Shown piece after piece: positions 47,915-55,045 of a stretch of 64,000 nt of DNA (positions within the stretch are counted from its first letter, which is position 1; every line of letters begins with the position of its first letter). The stretch covers positions 2,542,001 through 2,606,000 of the forward strand of contig NZ_CP132353.1 in the NCBI RefSeq assembly GCF_030758455.1. Reading direction: 5' to 3'. The position numbers and the translations under genes were made by a program. The notes below the pieces were generated by a model. The model was not told where the DNA came from. It worked only from the letters and a program-made list of their open reading frames with translations, and made no database searches. This DNA is from Erwinia pyri (lineage in GTDB: Bacteria; Pseudomonadota; Gammaproteobacteria; Enterobacterales; Enterobacteriaceae).

Positions 47915-48253
47915 TCACCTGCGCCAGTGCGACTGTGGGTCGAGTGGCAGGCCGTTCTCATCGCATCCGATGACGTGACCGCGCTTCTCTTCGCGCTGCT
48001 TGGTGGAGTCGTGATGCTGTTTGCAGAGGGGTTGCCAGTTCGCTTTATCCCAGAAGAGCTTCTGAGCCTTTGCTATCTCTTCCGTCTTCCCACCATTCAG
48101 CGCTTCTTTCAGCTTATGAGCTTTGATGTGATCCACAACGGTAGCCGTCTCTGCCCTGTTCTGCCGGAGACACATTACGCATAGCGGATGAGACTTCAGG
48201 AAAGTTAGCCTGGCTTTGTCCCAGCGGCTGTTATAAATGCGAGGCTCGGACAT
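47915..48253 (-). CDS. HNH endonuclease near terminase
   Basis: A 112-residue HNH nuclease, started at ATG 48253 (MSEPRIYNSRWDKARLTFLK). The ββα-metal motif is complete: CVMCLRQN zinc pair, VVDHIKAHKL with the catalytic His, and NWQPLCKQHHDSTKQ. In HK97 the equivalent gp74 is needed with terminase for cos cutting, so a packaging role is likely. It is on the late strand just upstream of terS. Confidence 0.92.
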   Translation of the reverse strand: MSEPRIYNSRWDKARLTFLKSHPLCVMCLRQNRAETATVVDHIKAHKLKEALNGGKTEEIAKAQKLFWDKANWQPLCKQHHDSTKQREEKRGHVIGCDENGLPLDPQSHWRR

Positions 48254-48264
48254 ATTCACTCCAA

Positions 48265-48288
48265 TAAAAAACCGCCCGGAGGCGGTTA
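48265..48288 (-). terminator. Intrinsic terminator in late operon upstream of HNH
   Basis: On the minus strand, AACCGCC - TCCG - GGCGGTT followed by TTTTATTG. It overlaps the stop of the 73-residue gene. Confidence 0.7.
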
Positions 48289-48507
48289 GATTTCTTTCTG
48301 ATACTTTCTGGGATTTTCAAAGCAAACAGGGCATGGATTAGCTCGAGGGTGCAATATTCGAGATACTTTAAATGCATCGCCTTCGTGATAAAACGTGCCC
48401 AGGAATTGGCGTTGGTGTCCTAGCGGAAGAGATGTGCACTCTTCAGAGTGAATCCTAACGGTGCCGTTATGCTGTGTGAATGGGGCAATATAATAAAATT
48501 TTGGCAT
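48286..48507 (-). CDS. Small Cys-containing hypothetical protein
   Basis: A 73-residue protein (MPKFYYIAPFTQHNGTVRIH) with IHSEECTSLP and PCPVCFENP, giving an H/C...CxxC set that could bind zinc. I do not recognise the family. It lies between the packaging genes and the small-gene cluster, and ends at an intrinsic terminator. Confidence 0.55.
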   Translation of the reverse strand: MPKFYYIAPFTQHNGTVRIHSEECTSLPLGHQRQFLGTFYHEGDAFKVSRILHPRANPCPVCFENPRKYQKEI

Positions 48508-48571
48508 AACTCTTCTCTTTTAATTTTTTCAAACAATGCAAAACAAATAGAAAAGATAAAACAAATTCTTA

Positions 48572-48682
48572 CTAATCGTTTTGACGCCCATCAATTAACA
48601 AATGCTTTTCCCCTATAGATCTTACTGACATCGTTCCAGCCCGGTAAGCTGATTCGATAGCCTCCCAGTCAGGTGATGCCAT
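48572..48682 (-). CDS. Tiny ORF resembling a truncated terminase-type HTH protein
   Basis: A 36-codon frame beginning MASPDWEAIESAYRAGTMSV and stopping after DGRQND. The first 27 residues resemble the N-terminal helix-turn-helix start of small phage DNA-packaging proteins (DWEAIE-AYRAG-SVR-I), but the recognition helix is missing. An AGGA site lies upstream. It is probably a remnant; it could be a small functional peptide. Confidence 0.4.
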   Translation of the reverse strand: MASPDWEAIESAYRAGTMSVRSIGEKHLLIDGRQND

Positions 48683-48692
48683 TTTTTATTTC

Positions 48693-48887
48693 CTATTGGT
48701 TTTTGTTCTTTTTCGCTTCGAGATAATCGAATGTGATTTCCAGCAGCAGGCTGCGCAACACATAATCTTCATCAACCTTAGGGGAGAATTGCTTTAACCT
48801 TCTTTGCACTTCTTCCAGCACTTCATGAGATTTTGCTACGTGCTCTTTCATGTCGATCGTCACACTAAGGGGTCCGATTGTCTTCAT
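48693..48887 (-). CDS. Small hypothetical phage protein
   Basis: A 64-residue helical protein (MKTIGPLSVTIDMKEHVAKS) with an amphipathic middle and lysine-rich end. It overlaps the upstream gene by four bases (ATGA). The family is not recognised. Confidence 0.55.
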   Translation of the reverse strand: MKTIGPLSVTIDMKEHVAKSHEVLEEVQRRLKQFSPKVDEDYVLRSLLLEITFDYLEAKKNKNQ

Positions 48888-49084
48888 GCCTTTTCAGCCT
48901 CTTCAGCTGTTTGCGGCACGTACTCCATCTTGAGCACGTCGTCCGGCGCCAGGTAAACCCATGAGCCATCTTCTTTGGCTACACCGATGAAGCCGTTAAC
49001 CATCTCAGGCTGTGATCGGTTCATCAGGCCTTCGTGGGTTTCACCTGACTTAGTGGTTACTGTGATGCGGTAGGTATCAGGCAT
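48884..49084 (-). CDS. Small hypothetical phage protein
   Basis: A 66-residue beta-rich protein (MPDTYRITVTTKSGETHEGL; SWVYLAPDDVLKMEYVP). It resembles small Sm/SH3-like barrels in shape, but that is only an impression. It is coupled to the following 64-residue gene by a four-base overlap. Confidence 0.55.
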   Translation of the reverse strand: MPDTYRITVTTKSGETHEGLMNRSQPEMVNGFIGVAKEDGSWVYLAPDDVLKMEYVPQTAEEAEKA

Positions 49085-49101
49085 AGCTCCCTCCGGGCAA
49101 T

Positions 49102-49124
49102 AAAAAAACCGCCCGTAGGCGGCT
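49102..49124 (-). terminator. Intrinsic terminator in late operon after XRE cassette
   Basis: On the minus strand, CCGCC - TACG - GGCGG followed by TTTTTTTATT. It separates the XRE gene from the small hypothetical pair. Confidence 0.7.
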
Positions 49125-49153
49125 TAAAAGATAATTTGTTGCAGCTGAATTGG

Positions 49154-49372
49154 TCAGGTTTTACTGGTAAACATTTCTTTGAGCTCAACCCCTAAAGCGT
49201 TGGCAATCTTAACCATGGTGGTAAGAGTTGGATTTCTTCGACCTGACTCAATCCCGCAGATATAACTACGATCTAAATTGCTTGCAAGAGCTAATGCTTC
49301 CTGCGTCATTTTTTTATCTTTTCGCAGCAATGCAACGCGATTTCCAAAAAAGACCAGTAGTAGATGTTTCAT
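49154..49372 (-). CDS. XRE-family DNA-binding protein
   Basis: A 72-residue single-domain helix-turn-helix protein (MTQEALALASNLDRSYICGI; ESGRRNPTLTTMVKIANALG), similar in size to restriction-modification controller proteins and small phage regulators. Its start lies six bases after the stop of a 53-residue zinc-ribbon ORF, so the two are probably translated together. It is unusual to find a repressor-like gene inside a late operon; its target is unknown. Confidence 0.8.
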   Translation of the reverse strand: MKHLLLVFFGNRVALLRKDKKMTQEALALASNLDRSYICGIESGRRNPTLTTMVKIANALGVELKEMFTSKT

Positions 49373-49378
49373 CTGAAG

Positions 49379-49540
49379 CTACCAGTGAATCACAAAAAGT
49401 GATTTACAATGTGGGCAAATCATAGTCTTTTCATGAGACTGTTTGCTTAAAGATTGCTTTGATTTTTTTCCACATACCGGGCATGAGGTATCAGAGGTGA
49501 TTCGAGCGATCCGGTCCATTACTCTGTTAAAGTAGGACAT
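49379..49540 (-). CDS. 53-residue zinc-ribbon microprotein
   Basis: A short frame starting at ATG 49540 (MSYFNRVMDRIARITSDTSC), with two CxxC knuckles, CPVCGKK and CPHCKS, 23 residues apart between first cysteines, ending SLFVIHW. This is a clear zinc ribbon. The ribosome site AAGG lies upstream. It recalls the small Com protein of Mu in fold but not in sequence. It precedes the XRE gene by six bases. Confidence 0.6.
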   Translation of the reverse strand: MSYFNRVMDRIARITSDTSCPVCGKKSKQSLSKQSHEKTMICPHCKSLFVIHW

Positions 49541-49846
49541 AGGGTTTGGCCTTTTTAGTGAGCGGGCCTGAGTATATCATGACTGGTTGATTCTTGCTCA
49601 AATCATATAACTTATGTAGCTTTCATAATCCGCGATGCTTCCCAGCGTGGCTAGCCTTTATAAATTATCGGAGTTTTCTGAATAAATCAGAAATCCACCG
49701 CTTACGCTTGTTACCATCTAAACGCGGCCTAAGATAAAAAGCGTAAAACCTATAATTAGAAATGGCTCCTATACCAACACTGGCTCAGGGATGGGCCGTT
49801 TTTTTCATCATCAGGCGCTCTGGTTAGAAAGCGCCTTGTGATGAAC

Positions 49847-50083
49847 TCAGCAATCGTCGTCGGGCTGAGCTACAGATCGGCAAGCAAACATGCAGGCTTT
49901 CTGCATTTCTGTTTTTGCCATAGCAACCCAGCGAGGGTCTGCGCCTGTTTCTTTGGCTGTATCCAGCAGGCTGAGAAAGTGACGACTCACACCTTTAAGC
50001 CGGTTCATCACTTCAATATCACCTGCCGTCAAAGTCCGATAGCCCTTAACAGTACTGCCGTCCTGCGGTTTTGCTTCGCTCAT
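49847..50083 (-). CDS. Probable Acb2-like anti-CBASS cyclic-nucleotide sponge (DUF7681 type)
   Basis: A 78-residue helical protein. It carries the spaced pattern I associate with the Acb2 family: GYRTL (14-18), MNRLK (26-30), DPRWVAMAKTEMQ (49-61) and CRSVAQP (68-74). Acb2 hexamers bind cyclic di- and tri-nucleotides and so silence CBASS defence. Many temperate phages encode such a protein near the lysis or structural genes, as here. The match is from memory of the motif, without a search. It is the gene after Rz in reading order; the 49541-49846 interval beyond it has no other gene. Confidence 0.6.
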   Translation of the reverse strand: MSEAKPQDGSTVKGYRTLTAGDIEVMNRLKGVSRHFLSLLDTAKETGADPRWVAMAKTEMQKACMFACRSVAQPDDDC

Positions 50084-50097
50084 AATGTCCTCTGGCT

Positions 50098-50583
50098 TTA
50101 TTTAAGGCACTGCTCAGTGATGTATTGCTGCAATCCGGCTATTTGATTTCCGGCAACTTCGATTCGCTCTCTGAGGGTGAAATAATCCCGTTGAGCGGAG
50201 TCAGTAAGTCGGGCGCTGGGGCCATTAACCACGCCGGAGGCGGAGGTGGCGCTGTCCGGGCAGGTTGCGTTGAGCTGCAACCGACGCTTGCCAGTAGCCA
50301 CATCATGCTGAAGCTGATCGATAGTGGCTTTAGCATCTGCTAACTCCTTCGTGTATTTCGCATCAAGTGCAGCAACGCTCTTTTGTCGCCGCTGCAGATC
50401 GTTGATGGTGTCCTGCCGCGTATCGGCCAGGTTCTGGGCTTCATCTGCCCGCCCCTTTTCTCTCAGAGCTGAAGCTTTGTTAACCTTTGCTGAATTCGCC
50501 AGGTTCACACACATAACCATCAGCCCGGTAATAAACACAACGCGCCAGTTTTCTAACAACCATTTAACGATCCCGGTAATCAT
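50098..50583 (-). CDS. Rz: Rz-like inner-membrane spanin
   Basis: A 161-residue protein with an N-terminal membrane helix (VVFITGLMVMCVNLANS, about residues 14-30) followed by a long coiled coil. It is placed directly after the endolysin. With Rz1 it bridges inner and outer membranes and disrupts the outer membrane in the last step of lysis. It overlaps the endolysin stop by four bases. Confidence 0.9.
   Translation of the reverse strand: MITGIVKWLLENWRVVFITGLMVMCVNLANSAKVNKASALREKGRADEAQNLADTRQDTINDLQRRQKSVAALDAKYTKELADAKATIDQLQHDVATGKRRLQLNATCPDSATSASGVVNGPSARLTDSAQRDYFTLRERIEVAGNQIAGLQQYITEQCLK
50139..50336 (-). CDS. Rz1: Rz1-like outer-membrane spanin lipoprotein, nested in Rz
   Basis: A 65-residue frame entirely inside Rz in another phase. 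It has a signal peptide with lipobox (MMWLLASVGCSS, C20) and a proline-rich mature part (PARTAPPPPPAW). Nested, proline-rich Rz1 lipoproteins are the rule in lambdoid phages, so this overlap is real rather than a shadow frame. Confidence 0.88.
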   Translation of the reverse strand: MLKPLSISFSMMWLLASVGCSSTQPARTAPPPPPAWLMAPAPDLLTPLNGIISPSESESKLPEIK

Positions 50584-51206
50584 ACGAGTACCGATTTAGC
50601 CAGGTTGTAACGAGCAGTTCTGGCTTCAATGCCATTCAGTCCGCCATTGATGACCTGAGTGCATTTGTTGATTGAACCGGCCCACTGAAGGCAGCCTTTT
50701 GAAACGAAGAACCAGGCTGCTGAACGTGCAGCAATTTCATCCTGCTCAATCAGAGTTGGATCGCCCACGAGATCAACCTTGATGCCGTTCCCGGTATCGC
50801 GGTAGTTATCGAGAAAGGTTGTCTGCATCAGGCCGCCGCCACGATATTTCCAGCCATCTCCTGACTGTTTGTTTCCAAACCGTTTCTGATACACCAGATT
50901 GGCGATCGCTTTCTGACGCTCAATAGGTAACGCCATTTCACCTGGCTTACGTCCCAGCATTAGTGCCTGGTCTTTTGACAGGCGTTTAGGAACGAACGTC
51001 ATGATCAGAGTCTGCACGCTGTAGTTGAAATTCTCGCGAGTGGCATTAAAGCCGCTGGACTCATGCCCCACCTGCGCAATAAACATCGCCTTTTCCAGCG
51101 GGCTTTTAATGCCAAACTCACTCATGGCTGCGTCGATATGTGGAAACCAGCGCGCGGCTAATCCGGCGCTTATGACAGCCGCCCGTTGAAATTGTGATTC
51201 GTTCAT
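50580..51206 (-). CDS. Endolysin, glycoside hydrolase family 19 (chitinase-like muramidase)
   Basis: A 208-residue soluble GH19 lysozyme-type enzyme. The catalytic Glu region is FIAQVGHESSGFNATRENF, followed by WKYRGGGLMQTTFLDNYRDT and the NGGLNGI segment. It has no signal peptide, so it needs a holin to reach the wall. Its frame overlaps both neighbours by four bases. Confidence 0.93.
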   Translation of the reverse strand: MNESQFQRAAVISAGLAARWFPHIDAAMSEFGIKSPLEKAMFIAQVGHESSGFNATRENFNYSVQTLIMTFVPKRLSKDQALMLGRKPGEMALPIERQKAIANLVYQKRFGNKQSGDGWKYRGGGLMQTTFLDNYRDTGNGIKVDLVGDPTLIEQDEIAARSAAWFFVSKGCLQWAGSINKCTQVINGGLNGIEARTARYNLAKSVLV

Positions 51207-51487
51207 AGAGGTCTCAGCACGTGGAATATCTGAGCGACATTCCCCCTAGCACGGAAGACAGCAGCGCAGATAATCAGGTTAATAGTTACCGAACCCCAGT
51301 GAGGGTGTCCGTAGTAGTCGTAGAAATAACGAAAGGGTACTGACGCATACGCCAGAATAATCAGGTACGCCAGCCAGGAAGCCCACGGATTGTGTCTGGC
51401 TCCCTGCTTTCGAAAGAACATCAGACGCAGAACGATGGCGGTACACGTTGCAACGTTCGTGAGAACTAACGGATCACTTATTACCAT
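51203..51487 (-). CDS. Holin-like membrane protein (second lysis membrane gene)
   Basis: A 94-residue protein with about three hydrophobic helices (VLTNVATCTAIVLRLMFF; ASWLAYLIILAYASVPF; SVTINLIICAAVF). It fits the phage holin superfamily III by size and position, between the first holin and the endolysin. Which of the two membrane proteins is holin and which antiholin cannot be told. Confidence 0.75.
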   Translation of the reverse strand: MVISDPLVLTNVATCTAIVLRLMFFRKQGARHNPWASWLAYLIILAYASVPFRYFYDYYGHPHWGSVTINLIICAAVFRARGNVAQIFHVLRPL

Positions 51488-51854
51488 TGGTTCCTCCCCT
51501 CCACCGCTGGAACCACATCGAAGGGTCCTGCTGACTAAAGAACGTGAGTATCTTTATGGTCAGCGCCGCCAGGATTACGGCCCCAAGCGCGTCCAGCGGT
51601 TTGTCGCTGTAATGCGTTACACTCGCCAGCTTTGAGCCAACCAGCCCCGCACCAAAGATGCCAGCGAAGTAAGAAACGACGAAATAGGCTGCTCGTTGAA
51701 TCAAATTCAGGTCCGCAGCAGTGGCTACGTAGAAGACAGCCCCGGCGAATGCGCCAAACACCACACCATAATCGGTGCCCGTCAGCAGTCCGAAGATGCT
51801 GACTCCTGTTAACGCAGCGCCAGCCGCAACGGTACCTGATACCGGGTCAGACAT
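51474..51854 (-). CDS. Holin-like membrane protein (first lysis membrane gene)
   Basis: A 126-residue protein with about three hydrophobic segments (GTVAAGAALTGVSIFGLLTG; VVFGAFAGAVFYVATAA; YFVVSYFAGIFGAGLVG) and a short charged C-terminus. It overlaps the next lysis gene by 14 bases. Position and topology argue for holin. Confidence 0.78.
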   Translation of the reverse strand: MSDPVSGTVAAGAALTGVSIFGLLTGTDYGVVFGAFAGAVFYVATAADLNLIQRAAYFVVSYFAGIFGAGLVGSKLASVTHYSDKPLDALGAVILAALTIKILTFFSQQDPSMWFQRWRGGTNGNK

Positions 51855-51898
51855 TTCGCCCCCTTATTGCTGTAGCGTCCTCTCAATGATTGAGGGGC

Positions 51899-51927
51899 AT
51901 AAAAAAAGCCACCCAAATGGGTGGCTT
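51899..51927 (-). terminator. Intrinsic terminator after the membrane cassette
   Basis: On the minus strand, AAGCCACCC - ATTT - GGGTGGCTT followed by TTTTTATG. It closes the two-gene cassette (51946-53531) before the lysis genes. Confidence 0.75.
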
Positions 51928-51945
51928 GATAATTTCTAGTGATTT

Positions 51946-52521
51946 TTACAAAGAGGACTGATGGAATCTTACAGACAAAAAATACAGTCCCAGAAGAGTT
52001 GTAGTTATGACGTTTATCAAAATTACTGCATACACTCCAACAAAAATGGTTTTGAAGACCCATAATAATTCAGGTGAAGTCATGGTAGATATGGTCAATG
52101 ACACAGACTTTCCTGCCAATATTGATACTAACCCCAAGCAAAAAAGAATGAAGCTTGTCAGTGCTAAATATCCAAAGAGATAACAGACAAATCTACGTCT
52201 TGTAAGCTCTACTTTTAACTTAGTGCCTCGGTATTTTTCGACTATTGTAGGGGCATCTCCAGCCATAACTTCATCTATAGTGGCATTCGAAAAAGTCGAT
52301 ACGGCAGCTAAGGCTGCAATGTAGAATCCGATTAAAACTTGCAGCAAACCATTAACTTGAACCAAAAGCCCACTAGTCCCCACAAGCGGTATTTTATTAG
52401 GGTTGAAATAATATACAACCATAACTATCAAGCCAACAATTACTGGTATTTTGTAGTCATACCATCTCTTTTCTTCATGCTCTATACGGAGATAGTTCAA
52501 CGGTGATAAAAGTTTCATCAT
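51946..52521 (-). CDS. Four-helix membrane protein of a two-gene accessory cassette
   Basis: A 191-residue protein with four hydrophobic helices: IPVIVGLIVMVVYYF, LLQVLIGFYIAALAAV, FLFGYLALTSFILFCL-like (FGYLALTSFILFCLGLVSIL) and TIFVGVYAVILINVITT. A cytoplasmic loop between helices 2 and 3 holds DAPTIVEKYRGTKLKVELTR. AT content is above its neighbours. It follows a 332-residue soluble protein by 11 bases, and the pair is bounded by terminators. Family unknown; the soluble-plus-4TM layout recalls lambda RexA-RexB only in architecture. Confidence 0.7.
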   Translation of the reverse strand: MMKLLSPLNYLRIEHEEKRWYDYKIPVIVGLIVMVVYYFNPNKIPLVGTSGLLVQVNGLLQVLIGFYIAALAAVSTFSNATIDEVMAGDAPTIVEKYRGTKLKVELTRRRFVCYLFGYLALTSFILFCLGLVSILAGKSVSLTISTMTSPELLWVFKTIFVGVYAVILINVITTTLLGLYFLSVRFHQSSL

Positions 52522-52532
52522 GAAACCTCAAC

Positions 52533-53531
52533 TTAGATCAACCCTTTCATTTTGCTTTCAAGCTCTTGGTGTATTCTGCTTTCGCATTGAAGAATCCCAT
52601 TCCCCAAAAGCACTTTTTCACTTTTTGTAAAGAGTTTAGTTGCAGCGTCTTCGTTCCTATCTAAATCCAAGCTGGCCTGTCGACCATCTTTGGAGTAGCT
52701 GATGGAAACTTTGCTATAACCAGACTGTTGCCCTTTCTTCCTTAATATATTTAACAGTCTCTCCTTGGCTTGGGACCCCGGCTGTCTTATGATCTTGTAT
52801 CTAACTGAACGTTCTGCCAGTTCAGTATATGCCGTTTGGTCCATGCCCCCTTGCTTCCGGGTGCTAACTAGCTTCACATTATGCAGCCTAGCTCCGTTTA
52901 AGGTATCAAGTAAGGTTTGAGAGCCGTGAGAAAATATAGCAAGCTTTGGTCGTAACAGGCACATCGCTTTCGTTGCAGGATTTCTGAATTCTTGCCCAGT
53001 AAACGCGTCACGAAGCAGTGAATTTAAGAAGGGCTCAATAATCGATTTACTGATGCCTGGCACTGATTCTACCAGCGTTTTGTGGTGATCTGCTGTGTTC
53101 TGAACTACTGCAGTGGAAATAATAATGTGACAAGAAACTGCGATCCCCTCCCCCGCAAGCTTTGGCTCTACTCTCAATGCTCCAGTGTTTAGCTCCCCGA
53201 AAACTGGATCTGATCCATTTTGATCACACAACTGAAGAAGAAGGGTTGCTTCACTATCTCCATCAGCATAAGCCATTTCCGAAATGCGAACAGCTCTAGT
53301 ACGCACATTGTAAAGTTTTACAGCATTCCCTGCATCCACCAGCATTTTTAGTCGCTTAAGTGTGTCAGTAATTGGGATGTCAGGCGCTGCTGCATGGGTT
53401 GGTTTGAAAGCAAAATCGAAAAATGAAACCCATCTTTCATTAGCTGATAGCACAGATTGACCCTTTCTGTTTAAGAATTCCCTGTCATCAACATAAACTA
53501 AACAAAAGATGATTTGAATAATTTCAAACAA
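52533..53531 (-). CDS. Soluble protein of a two-gene accessory cassette
   Basis: A 332-residue protein with no signal peptide. The frame begins at TTG 53531, directly after the late-leader terminator; AGGGG of that hairpin's descending arm is the only ribosome-site candidate. A later start is possible, but the first internal ATG is about 60 codons in. The middle (GIAVSCHIIISTAVVQN; LLRDAFTGQEFRNP) and the basic C-terminal third (KERLLNILRKKGQQSGYSKV) look folded. I do not recognise the family. It is translated just before the four-helix protein, and a sensor/effector role is only a hypothesis. Confidence 0.65.
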   Translation of the reverse strand: MFEIIQIIFCLVYVDDREFLNRKGQSVLSANERWVSFFDFAFKPTHAAAPDIPITDTLKRLKMLVDAGNAVKLYNVRTRAVRISEMAYADGDSEATLLLQLCDQNGSDPVFGELNTGALRVEPKLAGEGIAVSCHIIISTAVVQNTADHHKTLVESVPGISKSIIEPFLNSLLRDAFTGQEFRNPATKAMCLLRPKLAIFSHGSQTLLDTLNGARLHNVKLVSTRKQGGMDQTAYTELAERSVRYKIIRQPGSQAKERLLNILRKKGQQSGYSKVSISYSKDGRQASLDLDRNEDAATKLFTKSEKVLLGNGILQCESRIHQELESKMKGLI

Positions 53532-53551
53532 AAAACCCCTAAAAGGGGTTT
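53530..53551 (-). terminator. Late-leader terminator (tR'-like)
   Basis: On the minus strand, AACCCC - TTTT - AGGGGTT is followed by TTTTG. It lies about 12 bases after the predicted late transcript start and before the first late gene. This is the arrangement overcome by Q in lambdoid phages. Confidence 0.75.
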
Positions 53552-53569
53552 AAGTTTAAGCGGCGAAAC

Positions 53570-53597
53570 GTTGTAACCACTCTTAACACATTACCAA
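53570..53597 (-). promoter_or_regulatory. Candidate late promoter (pR'-like)
   Basis: On the minus strand, TTGGTA (53592-53597), a 16-base spacer and TACAAC (53570-53575). It lies just after the Q-like gene and just before the leader terminator, where lambdoid late promoters sit. The matches are moderate (4/6 each). Confidence 0.5.
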
Positions 53598-53634
53598 GTG
53601 AAATTCGTAACGAATACTGCAATGAGTGACTTTT

Positions 53635-54018
53635 TCAGCTTTTTTGCATCCAGCTATCCATTTCAAGTTCAGCACCCGTCATGAGAATGCAGGCATCAAT
53701 GAATGTTTCCGCTATCATCAGGCGTTGCCGGATTTTCCCTTCAGAACATTTGTTCCAGCGCGCAATGGTTGATTTAGAAACATCATACATATAGTGAAGC
53801 ATGACTAAATCAAGTTCGTCTTGCCGGTTGGCCTTCGCCAGCATCCCCACAGCAGTATCTATTATCATCCCGTCGTTATCAGAGCATGATGGACGCTGTT
53901 TTTTGGTTTCCTGAAGTAATCCTTTAAACATCGCTCCTACAGGCGACCAGCCTACCCGTGAACCTTCATTAGCAGCCCAACCCCCCCACAGTTCTAATGC
54001 CAGCTGTATATCACGCAT
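53635..54018 (-). CDS. Q: Late antitermination protein Q
   Basis: A 127-residue protein when started at ATG 54018 (MRDIQLALELWGGWAANEGS), the typical beginning of the phi82/P21-type Q family. The HTH-like stretch MYDVSKSTIARWNKCSEGKI lies near residue 80-100. Q modifies RNA polymerase at the late promoter so it passes terminators; five intrinsic terminators in the late operon fit this. It overlaps the upstream DUF968 gene by eight bases. Confidence 0.88.
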   Translation of the reverse strand: MRDIQLALELWGGWAANEGSRVGWSPVGAMFKGLLQETKKQRPSCSDNDGMIIDTAVGMLAKANRQDELDLVMLHYMYDVSKSTIARWNKCSEGKIRQRLMIAETFIDACILMTGAELEMDSWMQKS

Positions 54019-55036
54019 CTTGTCTCCCATTGTTCTTTCTGCCAGTGGCGATCACACCTATCGCCAGGGCTCTGTCGAGCGCACGAAGTAACAGTTCCGG
54101 CTGAGTGCCATATTTGCTTTCGAACGTTCTGGTATCCGCATGAATTTCATCGTGATGCGCTCTGCAAAGCGGTATCACAAATAAGTCATGCGCTTTTGTT
54201 GCCATGCCGCCAAGGCCATAGCCGATAAGGTGGTGAGGATCGTCAGCCTGCTTGCCACAGCACAGGCATGGCTGAGATTTAACCCACCGTGTATAGCTCT
54301 CATTCTCCCAGCGTTTCCGCTTAGGTCTGAGCATGTAGGACTCAGGACTCTCAGGATCGATGGCAAGCTCAACAACCTGCTTTGCCGCCTCTTCAAGTAC
54401 ACTGGTGGCGCTCCTGTGAGGCATGATTTCCGATTCGCGCAGGGTACCTGTCTCTACCTTCGCCTGTGGCATTTTCAGAACGCGGCGGGCCGGGGATTCC
54501 GGCATCAGGTCGATAACGCCATTGAGTGCGGCCCACCAGCACAATTCTGGCAACGTCACTTCATGCCCCTCCGGCAACATGAAGGACAGTCTCACCCTTT
54601 CAATCACCCAGATGGCAGCATTCCGCCTGGCTACCTCTGCCACGGTCTCAATTGAGGACATTTCCCGGAGCTCATTATCGTGGTGGAAGCACAGACGCAG
54701 AGCGCCATCCTCTGTCTTTAGCGAAGTTTCATCATGGCTGTGGTAATCACCATGCCACTGACAACCACGCTGGCTCATAAGCCATGCTTCCAGGCCACTT
54801 TTTCCTCCCGCTGCTAACAGAACTTTTCCGTTGCTCAGGAAATTAAATAATGCCGGATCATCCAGGAGCGCCTGCTTCGCCTCTCCAAGCTGACCGCTCG
54901 GAAATTCCTGCATGAATTCCGGCACGGTACTCACCAGAACGCGGCGGTTATAAAACAGAGGTGCTACTTCTTTTCCGGGCTTCAAAAGAACCACGCCGAG
55001 TTCGTTAACCCGGAATGGTGTCAGTATCGCTCTCAT
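54011..55036 (-). CDS. DUF968 (HNH-like) phage protein
   Basis: A 341-residue protein. The C-terminal domain (about 245-320) has a zinc/HNH-type set: CLCCGKQADDPHHLIGYGLG followed by PLCRAHHDEIH, typical of DUF968 (YdfU-like) proteins encoded before Q in lambdoid phages. The N-terminal 200 residues are specific to this subfamily and not recognised. A nuclease role in recombination or replication is suggested by the fold. Confidence 0.85.
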   Translation of the reverse strand: MRAILTPFRVNELGVVLLKPGKEVAPLFYNRRVLVSTVPEFMQEFPSGQLGEAKQALLDDPALFNFLSNGKVLLAAGGKSGLEAWLMSQRGCQWHGDYHSHDETSLKTEDGALRLCFHHDNELREMSSIETVAEVARRNAAIWVIERVRLSFMLPEGHEVTLPELCWWAALNGVIDLMPESPARRVLKMPQAKVETGTLRESEIMPHRSATSVLEEAAKQVVELAIDPESPESYMLRPKRKRWENESYTRWVKSQPCLCCGKQADDPHHLIGYGLGGMATKAHDLFVIPLCRAHHDEIHADTRTFESKYGTQPELLLRALDRALAIGVIATGRKNNGRQDA

Positions 55037-55045
55037 CGCTTCCCC

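Noticed and set aside
50139..50336. Shadow frame inside Rz
   Set aside because: Not rejected as a gene: lipobox and proline-rich tail identify it as Rz1. Other nested frames in the window lack such features and were left out.
51946..53531. Kiwa (KwaA/KwaB) defence system
   Set aside because: The 4TM protein fits the size of KwaA, but the partner does not resemble KwaB (DUF4868) as I know it.
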